63,678 nucleotides of DNA. Origin: Methylomonas sp. (GTDB lineage: Bacteria > Pseudomonadota > Gammaproteobacteria > Methylococcales > Methylomonadaceae). The stretch covers positions 1-63,678 of the forward strand of contig JALSJK010000096.1 in assembly GCA_026989395.1 (NCBI GenBank), given 5' to 3'. Below, piece by piece: positions 26,004 through 34,423 of the stretch. Numbering within the stretch: the stretch's first letter is position 1; every line of letters starts with the position of its first letter. The position numbers were made by a program, and so were the translations under genes. The notes beneath the pieces are model-generated. The model was not told the DNA's origin. It was given only the letters and a program-made list of their open reading frames with translations, and did not search any database.

Positions 26004-27698
26004 TTACTTAAGTTCGTCAGGAAAATATTTAATCACGCAGCGCAGTGGATTCGGTGCTGCCTGACCCAGGCCGCATATAGATGCATCGACCATAACAGAG
26101 GATAATTCCTCCAGTAAATCAGTATTCCACTGACTTTCCTGCATTAAATCCACCGCTTTCGCAGTACCAACCCGGCAAGGAGTACATTGCCCGCATGATT
26201 CATCTTCAAAGAATTTAAGTGCATTAAGTGCAAGTTGTTTAGCGCTATCCTGATTTGAAAAGATCATAACCGCAGCAGAGCCAATAAAACATCCATATTT
26301 GTTCAAGGTATCAAAATCCAGAGGAATATCTCCCATTGATGCGGGTAAAATACCGCCCGACGCGCCCCCAGGGAAATAACCATAAAATTTATGACCGTCC
26401 AGCATGCCGCCGCAATATTCATCAATCAGCTCTTTCACTGTGATACCGGCAGGAGCAAGATGAACGCCCGGTTTTTTAACCCGTCCGGAAACTGAAAAAG
26501 AACGCAAGCCCTTACGCTCATGACGACCATAAGATGTAAACCACTCGGGTCCCTTTTCAATAATATCTCTTACCCAATAGCAGGTTTCCATATTATGCTC
26601 GAGGGTTGGCCTGCCAAACAAACCAACTTCTGCCAGAAAAGGCGGTCTCAGGCGTGGCATACCACGCTTGCCTTCCAGAGATTCAACCATTGCCGATTCC
26701 TCACCGCAAATATAGGCGCCAGCGCCACGGCGAAGATGAATAGGCGGCATTTGATATTTCCCTGAAGGCGGATTACTTTCCAGCTTTGCAATTTCCTGTG
26801 TCAAAATTTCTCGGCAACCGGCATATTCATCCCGAAGATAAATATAGATTTCATCACAGCCAACCGTTAGCGCGGCAATAACCATCCCTTCCAGAAAGCG
26901 ATGTGGGTCTTGCTCCAGATAATGACGATCCTTAAACGTCCCTGGCTCGCCCTCGTCAATATTTACGGCCATTAACCTGGGGGCAGTGAAGCCTTTAACA
27001 ATCCGCCATTTTCTTCCAGCTGGAAATCCGGCGCCACCAAGGCCTCGAAGTCCCGAATCTTCCATTTTTTTCAGGATAGTTTCTTCGGTTATCGCTCCTT
27101 CAAGAACTTTTTTTAGGGTCGAATATCCACCCTCAGCAATATATCGTTCAAATGAAATATAATCGCTAACTTTAGCTGTGACTTGCTTATGATTGACAGC
27201 ATTTTTTACCGTCTCTGCCGTTGCATGATCAATCGGGTTCTGGCCAACTACAGCGACTGGCGCATGTTGACAACGCCCAACACAAGGAACTTTTTGAATT
27301 CTTACACTATCCCCTAATCCGCTTTCCAATGCCGCTAATAAATCATGCACACCCGCAAGTTCACAGGAAACAGATTCACAAACCCGGACAGTCAGCGATG
27401 GCGGTGGGGTTTGGCCCTCCTTAACCACATCGAAATGATGATAAAAAGAGGCCACTTCGTAAACTTCAGCCGTCGACAAATTCATTTCGTAGGCAAGCGC
27501 TACCAGATGTTTTGATGAAATATGCTGATATTTATCCTGAATTTTGTGAAGATGCTCAATTAATAAATCGCGTTGCCTTGATTCGTTGTTTAATAAAGCT
27601 CGAACTTCTTCAAGCGCCCCCAAATCAACACTATGCCCTTTGGGGCCACTGCGTTTTTTCTTACTGATTTGTTCCGGGGATATTTTAATCACTGCCAC
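26004..27698 (-). CDS. fdsB: NAD-dependent formate dehydrogenase beta subunit, NuoE-NuoF fusion
   Basis: A 564-residue diaphorase subunit. Residues about 25-160 are a NuoE-like thioredoxin-fold [2Fe-2S] domain with CESVSCELAG and CVGRCQHAPV. Residues about 180-564 are NuoF-like, with the FMN/NADH-binding glycine-rich stretch GLRGLGGAGFPAGRKW, GAGAYICGEESAMVESLEG, the SLBB domain and the CGQCTPCR [4Fe-4S] motif near residue 487. This fusion replaces the separate FdsG and FdsB of other bacteria, as in methylotroph Fdh1B. It passes electrons from formate to NAD+. It lies 26 bases upstream of fdsA in one operon; no fdsC/fdsD chaperone genes follow. Confidence 0.92.
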   Translation of the reverse strand: MAVIKISPEQISKKKRSGPKGHSVDLGALEEVRALLNNESRQRDLLIEHLHKIQDKYQHISSKHLVALAYEMNLSTAEVYEVASFYHHFDVVKEGQTPPPSLTVRVCESVSCELAGVHDLLAALESGLGDSVRIQKVPCVGRCQHAPVAVVGQNPIDHATAETVKNAVNHKQVTAKVSDYISFERYIAEGGYSTLKKVLEGAITEETILKKMEDSGLRGLGGAGFPAGRKWRIVKGFTAPRLMAVNIDEGEPGTFKDRHYLEQDPHRFLEGMVIAALTVGCDEIYIYLRDEYAGCREILTQEIAKLESNPPSGKYQMPPIHLRRGAGAYICGEESAMVESLEGKRGMPRLRPPFLAEVGLFGRPTLEHNMETCYWVRDIIEKGPEWFTSYGRHERKGLRSFSVSGRVKKPGVHLAPAGITVKELIDEYCGGMLDGHKFYGYFPGGASGGILPASMGDIPLDFDTLNKYGCFIGSAAVMIFSNQDSAKQLALNALKFFEDESCGQCTPCRVGTAKAVDLMQESQWNTDLLEELSSVMVDASICGLGQAAPNPLRCVIKYFPDELK

Positions 27699-27894
27699 GC
27701 GTCATTCCTCCAAATAGAACAGGCCAAACATTAAAGTTTCAGATAACTGCAAAAACAACCCTTCCCGAAGTCATATTAAAAACATCGGTCGGGCACACTT
27801 GTTCTCAAGTTGTTAAATATACCAAAAATAACGCTTTGCTGTAATATCAGATTTATTAAAGTATATGAAGCTGATATTATTAACCGCTAATATT

Positions 27895-27924
27895 TTGCAG
27901 ATCACTGAAAATGATTAGTATAAT
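27895..27924 (+). promoter_or_regulatory. Sigma-70-type promoter for the quinoprotein relay genes
   Basis: TTGCAG (27895-27900) and a perfect TATAAT (27919-27924) are separated by 18 bases. They lie about 70 bases upstream of the metallohydrolase start at 27996, in the divergent region between it and the formate dehydrogenase operon. The -35 matches four of six consensus bases. Confidence 0.6.
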
Positions 27925-27995
27925 CTTACCCAAGTAATTCTGTCAGGAAATCACCAAATGTTATCCATTATTCACCAACAATATTGTCTCCAACA

Positions 27996-28916
27996 ATGAT
28001 AAAGGTCTCCTTCCTTTTTTTAAGCCTGCTCGTAAGCCAAACGTGTCTTAGCGCAACTCCTGAACTACTGGTAAAAAAAGTAGCTGAAGGCAATTATGTT
28101 CATCTTGGTGTTGATCAACTTCCTGACAAAAAAAATCATGGCGAAATTGCCAATATTGGCTTTATTGTCGGTACAAACTGTGTTGCGGTGATTGATTCAG
28201 GTGGCAACCCTGCCCAGGGTCAACAATTAAAAAAAGCCATTGAAAAAATCACGCCAACACCTGTTTGCTATGTCATCAACACCCATGTCCACCCTGATCA
28301 TATTTTCGGCAATATCGCCTTTAAACAACCCGGAGTAAAGTTTGTTGGTCATCACAAACTGGCAAGAGCCATGCAAATGCGCGGCCCTTATTATATTGAC
28401 AAAGCCAATGAGCAACTAAACCTGAAATTAACGGAGCAAGATATTATTTTTCCTGATATCAGTGTCCACAAGCAAATGACGTTGGACTTGGGCGGTCGAA
28501 AATTGATTGTTACCGCGCATCCGACGGCCCACACAGATAATGACGTTAGTGTTTATGACCAAAAAACTGGCACCTTATGGCTGTCCGACCTGCTATTTAT
28601 TGGTCATATTCCAGTTATTGACGGTAGTATAAAAGGCTGGATTCGGGAGCTTGAAAGGCTAAAAAAACTTAAATATAAAACCGTTATACCCGGTCACGGC
28701 CCTGTTGTTACCGATTGGCCGAAATCTATGCAACCTGAACTGAATTATTTAAAAACCCTTCTCACTGAAATAAGGGAAAAAATCAGACAAGGCAAATATC
28801 TTGAAGATGCCATTAATACGGTAGGCTTATCAGAAAAAAATAACTGGCTTTTATTCGACCAGTTCCATAAAAAAAATATTTCCAGTTCTTTTTCTGAACT
28901 GGAATGGGAAGATTAA
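27996..28916 (+). CDS. Quinoprotein relay system zinc metallohydrolase (SoxH-like metallo-beta-lactamase fold)
   Basis: The ATG at 27996 is preferred to the TTG at 27984 because it opens a signal peptide (MIKVSFLFLSLLVSQTCLSA); the product has 306 residues. The metallo-beta-lactamase zinc motif NTHVHPDHIFGN (about residues 92-103), the HPTAHTDNDV segment and GHGPVV near residue 232 are intact, so it should bind two zinc ions in the periplasm. Relatives that sit beside PQQ-dependent alcohol dehydrogenase systems and a SoxYZ-like carrier are named quinoprotein relay metallohydrolases. The next gene is just such a carrier, 18 bases downstream. Confidence 0.8.
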   Translation: MIKVSFLFLSLLVSQTCLSATPELLVKKVAEGNYVHLGVDQLPDKKNHGEIANIGFIVGTNCVAVIDSGGNPAQGQQLKKAIEKITPTPVCYVINTHVHPDHIFGNIAFKQPGVKFVGHHKLARAMQMRGPYYIDKANEQLNLKLTEQDIIFPDISVHKQMTLDLGGRKLIVTAHPTAHTDNDVSVYDQKTGTLWLSDLLFIGHIPVIDGSIKGWIRELERLKKLKYKTVIPGHGPVVTDWPKSMQPELNYLKTLLTEIREKIRQGKYLEDAINTVGLSEKNNWLLFDQFHKKNISSSFSELEWED

Positions 28917-28934
28917 TTTATGAGGAAATTCAAT

Positions 28935-29765
28935 ATGCGATTAGACAAACTATTTTTACCGGTTCTTTTTCTTATCTTACCTTTTGGCGCTCCCGAAGCT
29001 AAAGATGAAACTGTTTGGAACTCATCAATAAAACCACAGTATTTTCAAGGAAAGGAAATCCCGGAAGGTAATGACATCATTGAAATTGATGCGCCATACA
29101 GAGCAGAAGACCCCGCTTTGGTGCCGATAAAAATTACTAGCAAAATTCCACAAACAGACGCTAAATACATCAAAAAAATCATGCTGTTTGTGGATAAAAA
29201 CCCCTATCCTTTCGTCGCAGATTTTGAATTCACTCCTTTGGCAGGAAAAGCTGATCTAGCCATGCGCATCAGAGTCAACACCTACAGCTATATACGAGCT
29301 GTTGCAGAAATGAATGATGGCAAACTGTACATGGCGAAAAAATTTGTCAAAGCCAGCGGCGGTTGCTCAGCGCCAATTGGGGCTGATCTTGATGCAGCAA
29401 TGAAAAGATTAGGGAAAATGAAATTCAGACTTGACGGCGAAATTCAACAGGGAAAACCATCGCTGGCGCAATTATTGATCAGTCATCCAAATATAACTGG
29501 TATGCAAATGGATCAGGTCACTCGATTTGTTAAAAAACCCCATTTCATCAAAACCATTAAAGTCACTTTTAACGACCGGCCAGTACTTATTGCTAACACT
29601 GATATAGCTATCAGTGCAGATCCGAATTTCAGGTTCTATTTTGTCCCTGAAAAACAAGGCGAATTAACAGCCGAATTTACCGATACTTTTTGTGAAAGCC
29701 CAACCAGCCGCGCTGTATGCAAGCCTGGAAAAAGTTACACCCAAACCGTCAAAATAAATCCTTAG
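28935..29765 (+). CDS. Quinoprotein dehydrogenase-associated SoxYZ-like carrier
   Basis: The ATG at 28935 has a fitting ribosome site (GAGGAA, 28922-28927) and signal peptide ([18 protein letters not shown]); ATG 28920 is the alternative. The 276-residue protein fuses a SoxY-like domain, ending in the swinging-arm motif [13 protein letters not shown] with the carrier cysteine near residue 144, to a SoxZ-like immunoglobulin-fold domain (about 170-276). In thiosulfate oxidation SoxYZ carries the substrate on this cysteine. The fused form occurs with PQQ alcohol dehydrogenases in methylotrophs, where its cargo is unknown. Two further cysteines ([12 protein letters not shown]) lie at the end. Confidence 0.85.
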   Translation: MRLDKLFLPVLFLILPFGAPEAKDETVWNSSIKPQYFQGKEIPEGNDIIEIDAPYRAEDPALVPIKITSKIPQTDAKYIKKIMLFVDKNPYPFVADFEFTPLAGKADLAMRIRVNTYSYIRAVAEMNDGKLYMAKKFVKASGGCSAPIGADLDAAMKRLGKMKFRLDGEIQQGKPSLAQLLISHPNITGMQMDQVTRFVKKPHFIKTIKVTFNDRPVLIANTDIAISADPNFRFYFVPEKQGELTAEFTDTFCESPTSRAVCKPGKSYTQTVKINP

Positions 29766-29775
29766 TTTTTTCATA

Positions 29776-30255
29776 ATGACCAAGCTCAGCCACTTCAATG
29801 ACCAGGGCAATGTTCACATGGTTAATGTTGGTGATAAAGCCGTAACCCAGCGTGTTGCAATCACTGAAGGTTTTATCACCATGCTTCCGGAAACACTCCA
29901 GTTAATTATCGAAGGTGGCCATAAAAAAGGCGATGTCCTTGCCATTGCCAGAATTGCCGGCATTATGGCCAGTAAAAAAACTGCCGATTTAATCCCTCTT
30001 TGTCACCCACTGCCCATCACTCATGTCAATATTGAATTAACTCCTGAACCTGATCAAAATAGAGTGACTTGCCAAACTACTATTAAAACCAGCGGTCAAA
30101 CAGGCGTAGAAATGGAAGCGCTAATTGCAACACAAATTGCACTGGTAACAATTTACGATATGTGTAAAGCCGTTGATCGCGGGATGTGTATTGAAGGGGT
30201 CAAACTACTTGAAAAAAAAGGCGGAAAATCGGGGCATTGGGTAAAAGCGACTTGA
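29776..30255 (+). CDS. moaC: Cyclic pyranopterin monophosphate synthase MoaC
   Basis: A 159-residue MoaC, which makes cyclic pyranopterin monophosphate in molybdenum cofactor synthesis. The start [18 protein letters not shown], the [19 protein letters not shown] active-site strand (about residues 74-92), GVEMEALIA and the [14 protein letters not shown] segment with the catalytic Asp/Lys are complete. It lies 10 bases after the SoxYZ-like gene, likely in the same transcript. Its nearness to a molybdo-enzyme (formate dehydrogenase) makes sense functionally. A hairpin follows at 30278-30302. Confidence 0.96.
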   Translation: MTKLSHFNDQGNVHMVNVGDKAVTQRVAITEGFITMLPETLQLIIEGGHKKGDVLAIARIAGIMASKKTADLIPLCHPLPITHVNIELTPEPDQNRVTCQTTIKTSGQTGVEMEALIATQIALVTIYDMCKAVDRGMCIEGVKLLEKKGGKSGHWVKAT

Positions 30256-30270
30256 GTTGAATGGATTGAA

Positions 30271-30302
30271 AATAAAAAGCGGGAAAAGAGCATTTTCCCG
30301 CT
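30271..30302. terminator. Intrinsic terminator between moaC and the convergent small ORF
   Basis: A 10-base-pair stem AGCGGGAAAA / TTTTCCCGCT (30278-30287 and 30293-30302) with a 5-base loop. On the minus strand it is followed by TTTTTATT, a good T run ending transcription of the small ORF. On the plus strand it follows moaC by about 20 bases, with the weaker tail TGTACTTT. Confidence 0.75.
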
Positions 30303-30343
30303 TGTACTTTCAAACCGAAATTATATTCGCAGAAGTTGTTTTA

Positions 30344-30565
30344 TTACGAGTCTTCCAGATCTTTCAAAGCATCATTTTTTTCAACATAATCATAAAAATC
30401 ATCTCGAAAGTAGGTTTTATAACTGTCATCTTTTCTAAACTGATCCAAAGCATCTGATAATTTTTCCCGGTTTTCCTTGGTCTGCCTTTTACCGTACTTT
30501 TTCAATACATAATTCAGTTCATGATCCTGCTTTGAAATATTGTCTCTATCAGATGGAAGCGCCAT
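30344..30565 (-). CDS. Small hydrophilic protein of unknown function
   Basis: The ATG at 30565 is preceded at 7 bases by GGAGA and gives 73 residues (MALPSDRDNISKQDHELNY...). The protein is highly charged, rich in Asp, Lys and Tyr, predicted mostly helical, and ends in an acidic DALKDLEDS. No cysteine, signal peptide or membrane segment is seen. I do not recognise the family. A proper ribosome site and a T-tailed hairpin after the stop support it as a real single gene. Confidence 0.6.
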   Translation of the reverse strand: MALPSDRDNISKQDHELNYVLKKYGKRQTKENREKLSDALDQFRKDDSYKTYFRDDFYDYVEKNDALKDLEDS

Positions 30566-30717
30566 TTTTTTTCTCCAGTGAATATCATTAAAATCCAAAG
30601 TATTACATAACATTCAGAAAATTCAAAATCAAAAAAAACTGCCGTCATTTGATGCTGACAAAAGTTTTCCAGTATTTATAAAAAACTGCTCAAAATCCGG
30701 GAATACTCAAGATTATT

Positions 30718-31896
30718 TTAACCTTGCTTGCCATCAATTCTAGGCTGCGTTAAAACTGTCCAATAGACGAAAATAAATAATGAAAATGCTGCTAACCAGA
30801 AAAATGTGGAAATAAAAATAGCCGTTGAATAAAGCCCTGAAAATCCAATAGGCAAGAAAATCCGAATAAAAACGCCTGCGTTTAATAATACAAACGCAAT
30901 AACGATAGCGTTGGAAGCTTTAAGTATTCGTCCCGTATGGCCCAATGAAACTCTGGACATCATCCCTAGAGTTAATACGCCAATGCCACCCATCGTAAAA
31001 GCATGCAAAGGCAAAGTGGGCAAAATCACCCCATAAGCTGAAAAAGCAGTCAACAAAAATCCTAGAATAATCCAGCCATATCCCATGTAAAGTATCCATA
31101 ATAATGGTACATACCAGACTCTCTGGGTATACCAGTTTGCTGCTCTTCTGGTATTAATCAACGCGGCTGTCACTGATGCAATGGCTAGGCCAAAACCGGA
31201 AACAGAAAAAATCTCCAGCATAAACACCACTACAGCAGAAATGATGGCAGCATTATCCAAAGCCTGGTCTCTTACCGCAATAATTCCTTGTAATCCACGT
31301 TCGGTAAAAAAAGGTAAAATCCGGCCCGCTATGACCAGAATAATCAACATGATTGCCAGTAAAATGATATTAACTCCTGTCCATGCAGTGGCTTCTTTAA
31401 GCCCCAGCATCTCAAGGTGAATCATACCGTTACCCAACGTCATTAACCCTAAAAAAGCGATAAAAATAAAACTCTTATAATGACCTACTTGCCGTATCGG
31501 AATGCTGATTTGCCAGGCTAACAAAGGTAAAAATATAAAATCAATCAGTGCAATCAAACCATCAGGAATCATCCCTGCATAAAATGGCAAAATTCTTCCG
31601 TACAACCAAACCAGGCAGAGCATGGCTAATTTTCCACCTGTGGCAGTGGGTCTGCCAGTCCAGTTTCTAACCGCCGTTAACAAAAAACCGGCAATCACCG
31701 CCGTGGTATAACCCAATAACATTTCATGAGCGTGCCAATAATTACCCACATAATAATGGTTTGCTTCTAGTTGACCGCTATAAATATTTTTCCACAACGC
31801 AATCAGAGCCAATGCAGAAAACCCTGCGAGTAAAAAAAAGGGCCTAAATCCAAGGGCGAAAATGGGGTAATCAAAAAGGTTTTTCTTATCTGTCAT
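30718..31896 (-). CDS. NnrS-family haem/copper membrane protein
   Basis: A 392-residue protein with about twelve hydrophobic helices and the NnrS signature: ALGFRPFFLLAG at residue 14, NYWHAHEMLLGYTTAVIAGFLLTAVRNWTG (about 47-76, quoted as its key residues His50, His52, Trp74) and PLHAFTMGGIGVLTLGMMSRVSLGHTG (about 296-322). NnrS proteins bind haem and copper and protect against nitric oxide stress. Its start overlaps the end of the DUF455 gene by 11 bases, so the two are translationally linked. Confidence 0.9.
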   Translation of the reverse strand: MTDKKNLFDYPIFALGFRPFFLLAGFSALALIALWKNIYSGQLEANHYYVGNYWHAHEMLLGYTTAVIAGFLLTAVRNWTGRPTATGGKLAMLCLVWLYGRILPFYAGMIPDGLIALIDFIFLPLLAWQISIPIRQVGHYKSFIFIAFLGLMTLGNGMIHLEMLGLKEATAWTGVNIILLAIMLIILVIAGRILPFFTERGLQGIIAVRDQALDNAAIISAVVVFMLEIFSVSGFGLAIASVTAALINTRRAANWYTQRVWYVPLLWILYMGYGWIILGFLLTAFSAYGVILPTLPLHAFTMGGIGVLTLGMMSRVSLGHTGRILKASNAIVIAFVLLNAGVFIRIFLPIGFSGLYSTAIFISTFFWLAAFSLFIFVYWTVLTQPRIDGKQG

Positions 31897-32683
31897 TATC
31901 CAGCCAATCGAGTTCAGCTTGCGCGAAGCCAGCCATTATACGCATTTCTTTGTTAAATGGACCTTTGGGTTTTTGTTTAAGATATTGCAAAATCAATTGC
32001 TGATAGGTGGCAACCGGATCAAGCTGTCGTAGCCGACAAACCCAGTTAAACCATTCAGTGCCAATTTTAACATGGCCGACTTCATCATTTAAAATCGTTG
32101 TCAAAACATCGGCGCATGCAAAATCCCCAATTTTTTTGAAATTTTCGATCATGGCGGGCGTTACATCCAGTCCCCTCGCTTCCATACACCGAGGAATCAG
32201 TGCCAACCTGTCCAAAACATCATGATCTGTTTGTTCCGCATGAACCCATAAGCCGGCATGGGCCGGTAAATCGCCATAATTCAATCCTCTTTGCAACAGC
32301 AATTCCCGTAGCAATTTGAAATGTCGAGCCTCTTCTTCGGCAACCTTCAGCCAATCCAGATAAAATTTTTCAGGTAGATCTCGGAATCGGTACAGCATAT
32401 CCCAAGCCAGGTTAATTGCCATAAACTCAATATGTGCAAAAGCGTGTATCATTGCCGACACACCGTCTTTTGTAGTGAATTTCCGTCTTGGCATTTCTTT
32501 AGGCCTTTTTAATATCGGGCGATCAGGAAAACGGGTTTGATCGATGCCAGCGATGGGAACATCTATTTGAAAATCCAGTCTATCTTGTTGGTATAATGAC
32601 CAGGCCATATGTGTCACGGCCAGTTTTTCATCAATATCGGCCTGATGCAAACAGCGGCCCGCCAACTCAAACAAATTATTCAT
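31886..32683 (-). CDS. DUF455 ferritin-like protein
   Basis: A 265-residue ferritin-like protein when begun at the ATG at 32683; a TTG three codons earlier is possible. Metal-ligand patterns of the four-helix bundle are clear: MIHAFAHIEFMA (His/Glu, about residue 78), VAEEEARHFKLL (about 115) and LNDEVGHVKIG (about 195), matching E-x-x-H pairs for a di-iron site. The chemical role of DUF455 is not settled; relation to tRNA hydroxylase MiaE-type enzymes has been suggested. It overlaps nnrS, and is 17 bases from the divergent VanZ gene. Confidence 0.85.
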   Translation of the reverse strand: MNNLFELAGRCLHQADIDEKLAVTHMAWSLYQQDRLDFQIDVPIAGIDQTRFPDRPILKRPKEMPRRKFTTKDGVSAMIHAFAHIEFMAINLAWDMLYRFRDLPEKFYLDWLKVAEEEARHFKLLRELLLQRGLNYGDLPAHAGLWVHAEQTDHDVLDRLALIPRCMEARGLDVTPAMIENFKKIGDFACADVLTTILNDEVGHVKIGTEWFNWVCRLRQLDPVATYQQLILQYLKQKPKGPFNKEMRIMAGFAQAELDWLDNDR

Positions 32684-32700
32684 TACATTCAATTTTTATC

Positions 32701-33068
32701 ATGACTCGGGTTTTAAATATTTTACTTCTTATCAGCTATTGCGGATTAATTTACTGGCTTTCAGATCAACCATCCCTGCAAGCTCCGCTCGGTTTTTATT
32801 TAGGCGATAAGATTATTCACGCGGCAGCCTATTTTATAATGGCAGTTTTTGCCTGGTTAAGTTTTTTCCATTATTTAAAAACCGCTTGATGACAGCTATT
32901 ACTGTGTTTGGATTTTGCAGTGTCTTTGGTTATCTAGATGAATGGCATCAATCTTTTGTCCCAGGAAGAACCAGTGATCCCTACGATTGGTATGCAGATA
33001 TGATTGGAGCAGTCATTGCCGTATTAGGGTTTTATAAGACTTCTTTTTGGAAAACCAGCCTGGCGTGA
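32701..33068 (+). pseudogene. VanZ-family protein split by a -1 frameshift
   Basis: Two ORFs joined tail to head make one VanZ-like protein of about 122 residues. The first (32701-32889) carries LSDQPSL...DKIIHAAAYFIMAVFAWLSFF, the second (32889-33068) carries GYLDEWHQSFVPGRTSDPYDWYADMIGA, the normal C-terminal half with its conserved FVPGR and DW. The stop and second start share one base (TGATG). One base inserted in the A run at 32877-32881 would restore the frame. Possible explanations are a mutation, a sequencing error, or programmed frameshifting at the T TTA AAA heptamer just before the stop. Confidence 0.75.
32874..32880 (+). promoter_or_regulatory. Slippery heptamer T TTA AAA in the VanZ gene
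   Basis: In the frame of the first VanZ half the codons are TAT TTA AAA ACC GCT TGA. The heptamer T TTA AAA has the X XXY YYZ form of -1 ribosomal frameshift sites, and slipping there joins exactly the frame of the second half, four codons before the stop. I see no clear downstream stem-loop, so use as a real shift site is only a possibility. Confidence 0.4.
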
Positions 33069-33072
33069 AAAT

Positions 33073-33582
33073 ATGACGGGGTTTATTTTTTGTTGTCTTG
33101 CACTAGCTTATCTAGTGCAAACCCAGAGCGAATATCTGACTCTGGTTTCTTCACCAAGCAGCTTATATATTGGTGTCAGTTTTATTGTTGCGAGTGCTAT
33201 TGCAGCACTGAGCAAACGCGTTTATTTTGCTTTTGTCTATGATGGCTGTGCAATCGGAGTGCTGCTAGTGTGGTTTAGTTATTGGCAACAAATTTTTAAT
33301 CCAGAAGCACCGATGTTCTATTTATTCCCACTGTATTTTGCATTGATTACTGCCGCAGTTACATTATTGTTTTTACGGCGCGATGAATTACTGGATGAAG
33401 ATACCTTAAAAGCAATGCCAGCGTTTTCTGGAGTCCTTAACCTGCATCCCGCAATTATTGCAACAGCAGTATTAATCAGCATAGCAATCCATAGTCAGTT
33501 TTTACTTTTCCCAACCACAATGACACTGTTTATTATGCGATTTACTTTTTCCAGCTATCTGGCGAAACATTTATCAAAATAA
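33073..33582 (+). CDS. Multi-pass membrane protein of unknown function
   Basis: A 169-residue hydrophobic protein with five or six likely membrane helices (about residues 2-15, 28-46, 50-68, 80-100, 124-140 and 146-160) and few charged residues apart from LRRDELLDEDTLKAMP near residue 100. I do not recognise the family. It begins 4 bases after the VanZ stop and is probably co-transcribed with it. An 8-base-pair hairpin follows its stop. Confidence 0.6.
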   Translation: MTGFIFCCLALAYLVQTQSEYLTLVSSPSSLYIGVSFIVASAIAALSKRVYFAFVYDGCAIGVLLVWFSYWQQIFNPEAPMFYLFPLYFALITAAVTLLFLRRDELLDEDTLKAMPAFSGVLNLHPAIIATAVLISIAIHSQFLLFPTTMTLFIMRFTFSSYLAKHLSK

Positions 33583-33598
33583 TTTCTAAGAATCGCGA

Positions 33599-33618
33599 TG
33601 AGTTTATACTTAAACTCA
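33599..33618. terminator. Hairpin between convergent genes
   Basis: TGAGTTTA and TAAACTCA pair perfectly around a 4-base loop, between the membrane-protein gene (plus) and the ODP gene (minus). There is no T run on either side, so termination is uncertain. Confidence 0.35.
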
Positions 33619-33677
33619 CCTCATCCCCGCCTTCTCCATCAGGAAAAACATTGAAGGAAAGCTTTTTGGGATTGGTA

Positions 33678-34406
33678 TTAAACTGCTATGCCAACCTGTA
33701 AGGCATCAAACCAGTCAAGGAAGCGTTTCACATCATCGCCTTTAAACATACGGCCATGTTGGGGTGCCAAAATGTCAATATCCAGATCACGAACCCGATC
33801 TATCCAGAATCGTTTGGCCTGGTTTGAGGGCATCCAGCGTTGATGGAAAAAACGCATTTTTTCGACGTGTTCATCAAAATTATCTACAAACACTGGCGCA
33901 CCGGGTTCTTCTAACGCCGCGCCAATATCACCCGACATTAAAATTTTGGCATTGGGATCATAAATATTAAAATTAGCTGAAGCGTGCATGTAATGTGCAG
34001 GAATAACCTGCAATTCCACCCGCTCTAAATTAATCACGCCACCATTATCCTGAATCGGTACATACTCAATCGTTTCGCAACCAAAGTGGCGGATAAACCC
34101 TTCCCACAAACCTGATGCATGTAATTTCGCATTTGGCAATGCCTGGTCCCATAATCCTAATGAAGAAATAATGTCCGGATCCTGATGGGATGCAAACAAA
34201 TCAGTAATTTCCTCCACTGGAGCATGATGTAAAACCGCAGCCAGCATTGGAGCAAACAACTCCACGCCGCCAGGATCAATCACCAAACACCGAGAACCGG
34301 TACGCACGACATATTGATTGGTATCAATAATTTTTTCAGGTTTGTTATCATCTCTGCCAAACATCAGCCATTGATACGATCCTTCGTAAATTTTGGTCAT
34401 TTTCAT
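33678..34406 (-). CDS. ODP-type oxygen-binding di-iron protein (flavodiiron-like metallo-beta-lactamase fold)
   Basis: A 242-residue protein with the metallo-beta-lactamase fold of flavodiiron proteins but no flavodoxin domain. Candidate iron ligands are His74, Asp76 and Asp78 in SHQDPD (H-x-E-x-D in classical enzymes), His141 in HYMHASANF, Asp160 in MSGD and His217 in PQHGRMF. Stand-alone domains of this kind (ODP) bind oxygen reversibly at a di-iron site and signal to chemoreceptors in Treponema denticola. Here it is the last gene of the chemosensory cluster, so oxygen sensing for the array is a strong inference. AAAGGA precedes the start. Confidence 0.8.
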   Translation of the reverse strand: MKMTKIYEGSYQWLMFGRDDNKPEKIIDTNQYVVRTGSRCLVIDPGGVELFAPMLAAVLHHAPVEEITDLFASHQDPDIISSLGLWDQALPNAKLHASGLWEGFIRHFGCETIEYVPIQDNGGVINLERVELQVIPAHYMHASANFNIYDPNAKILMSGDIGAALEEPGAPVFVDNFDEHVEKMRFFHQRWMPSNQAKRFWIDRVRDLDIDILAPQHGRMFKGDDVKRFLDWFDALQVGIAV

Positions 34407-34423
34407 TGATATTTTCCTTTGGC

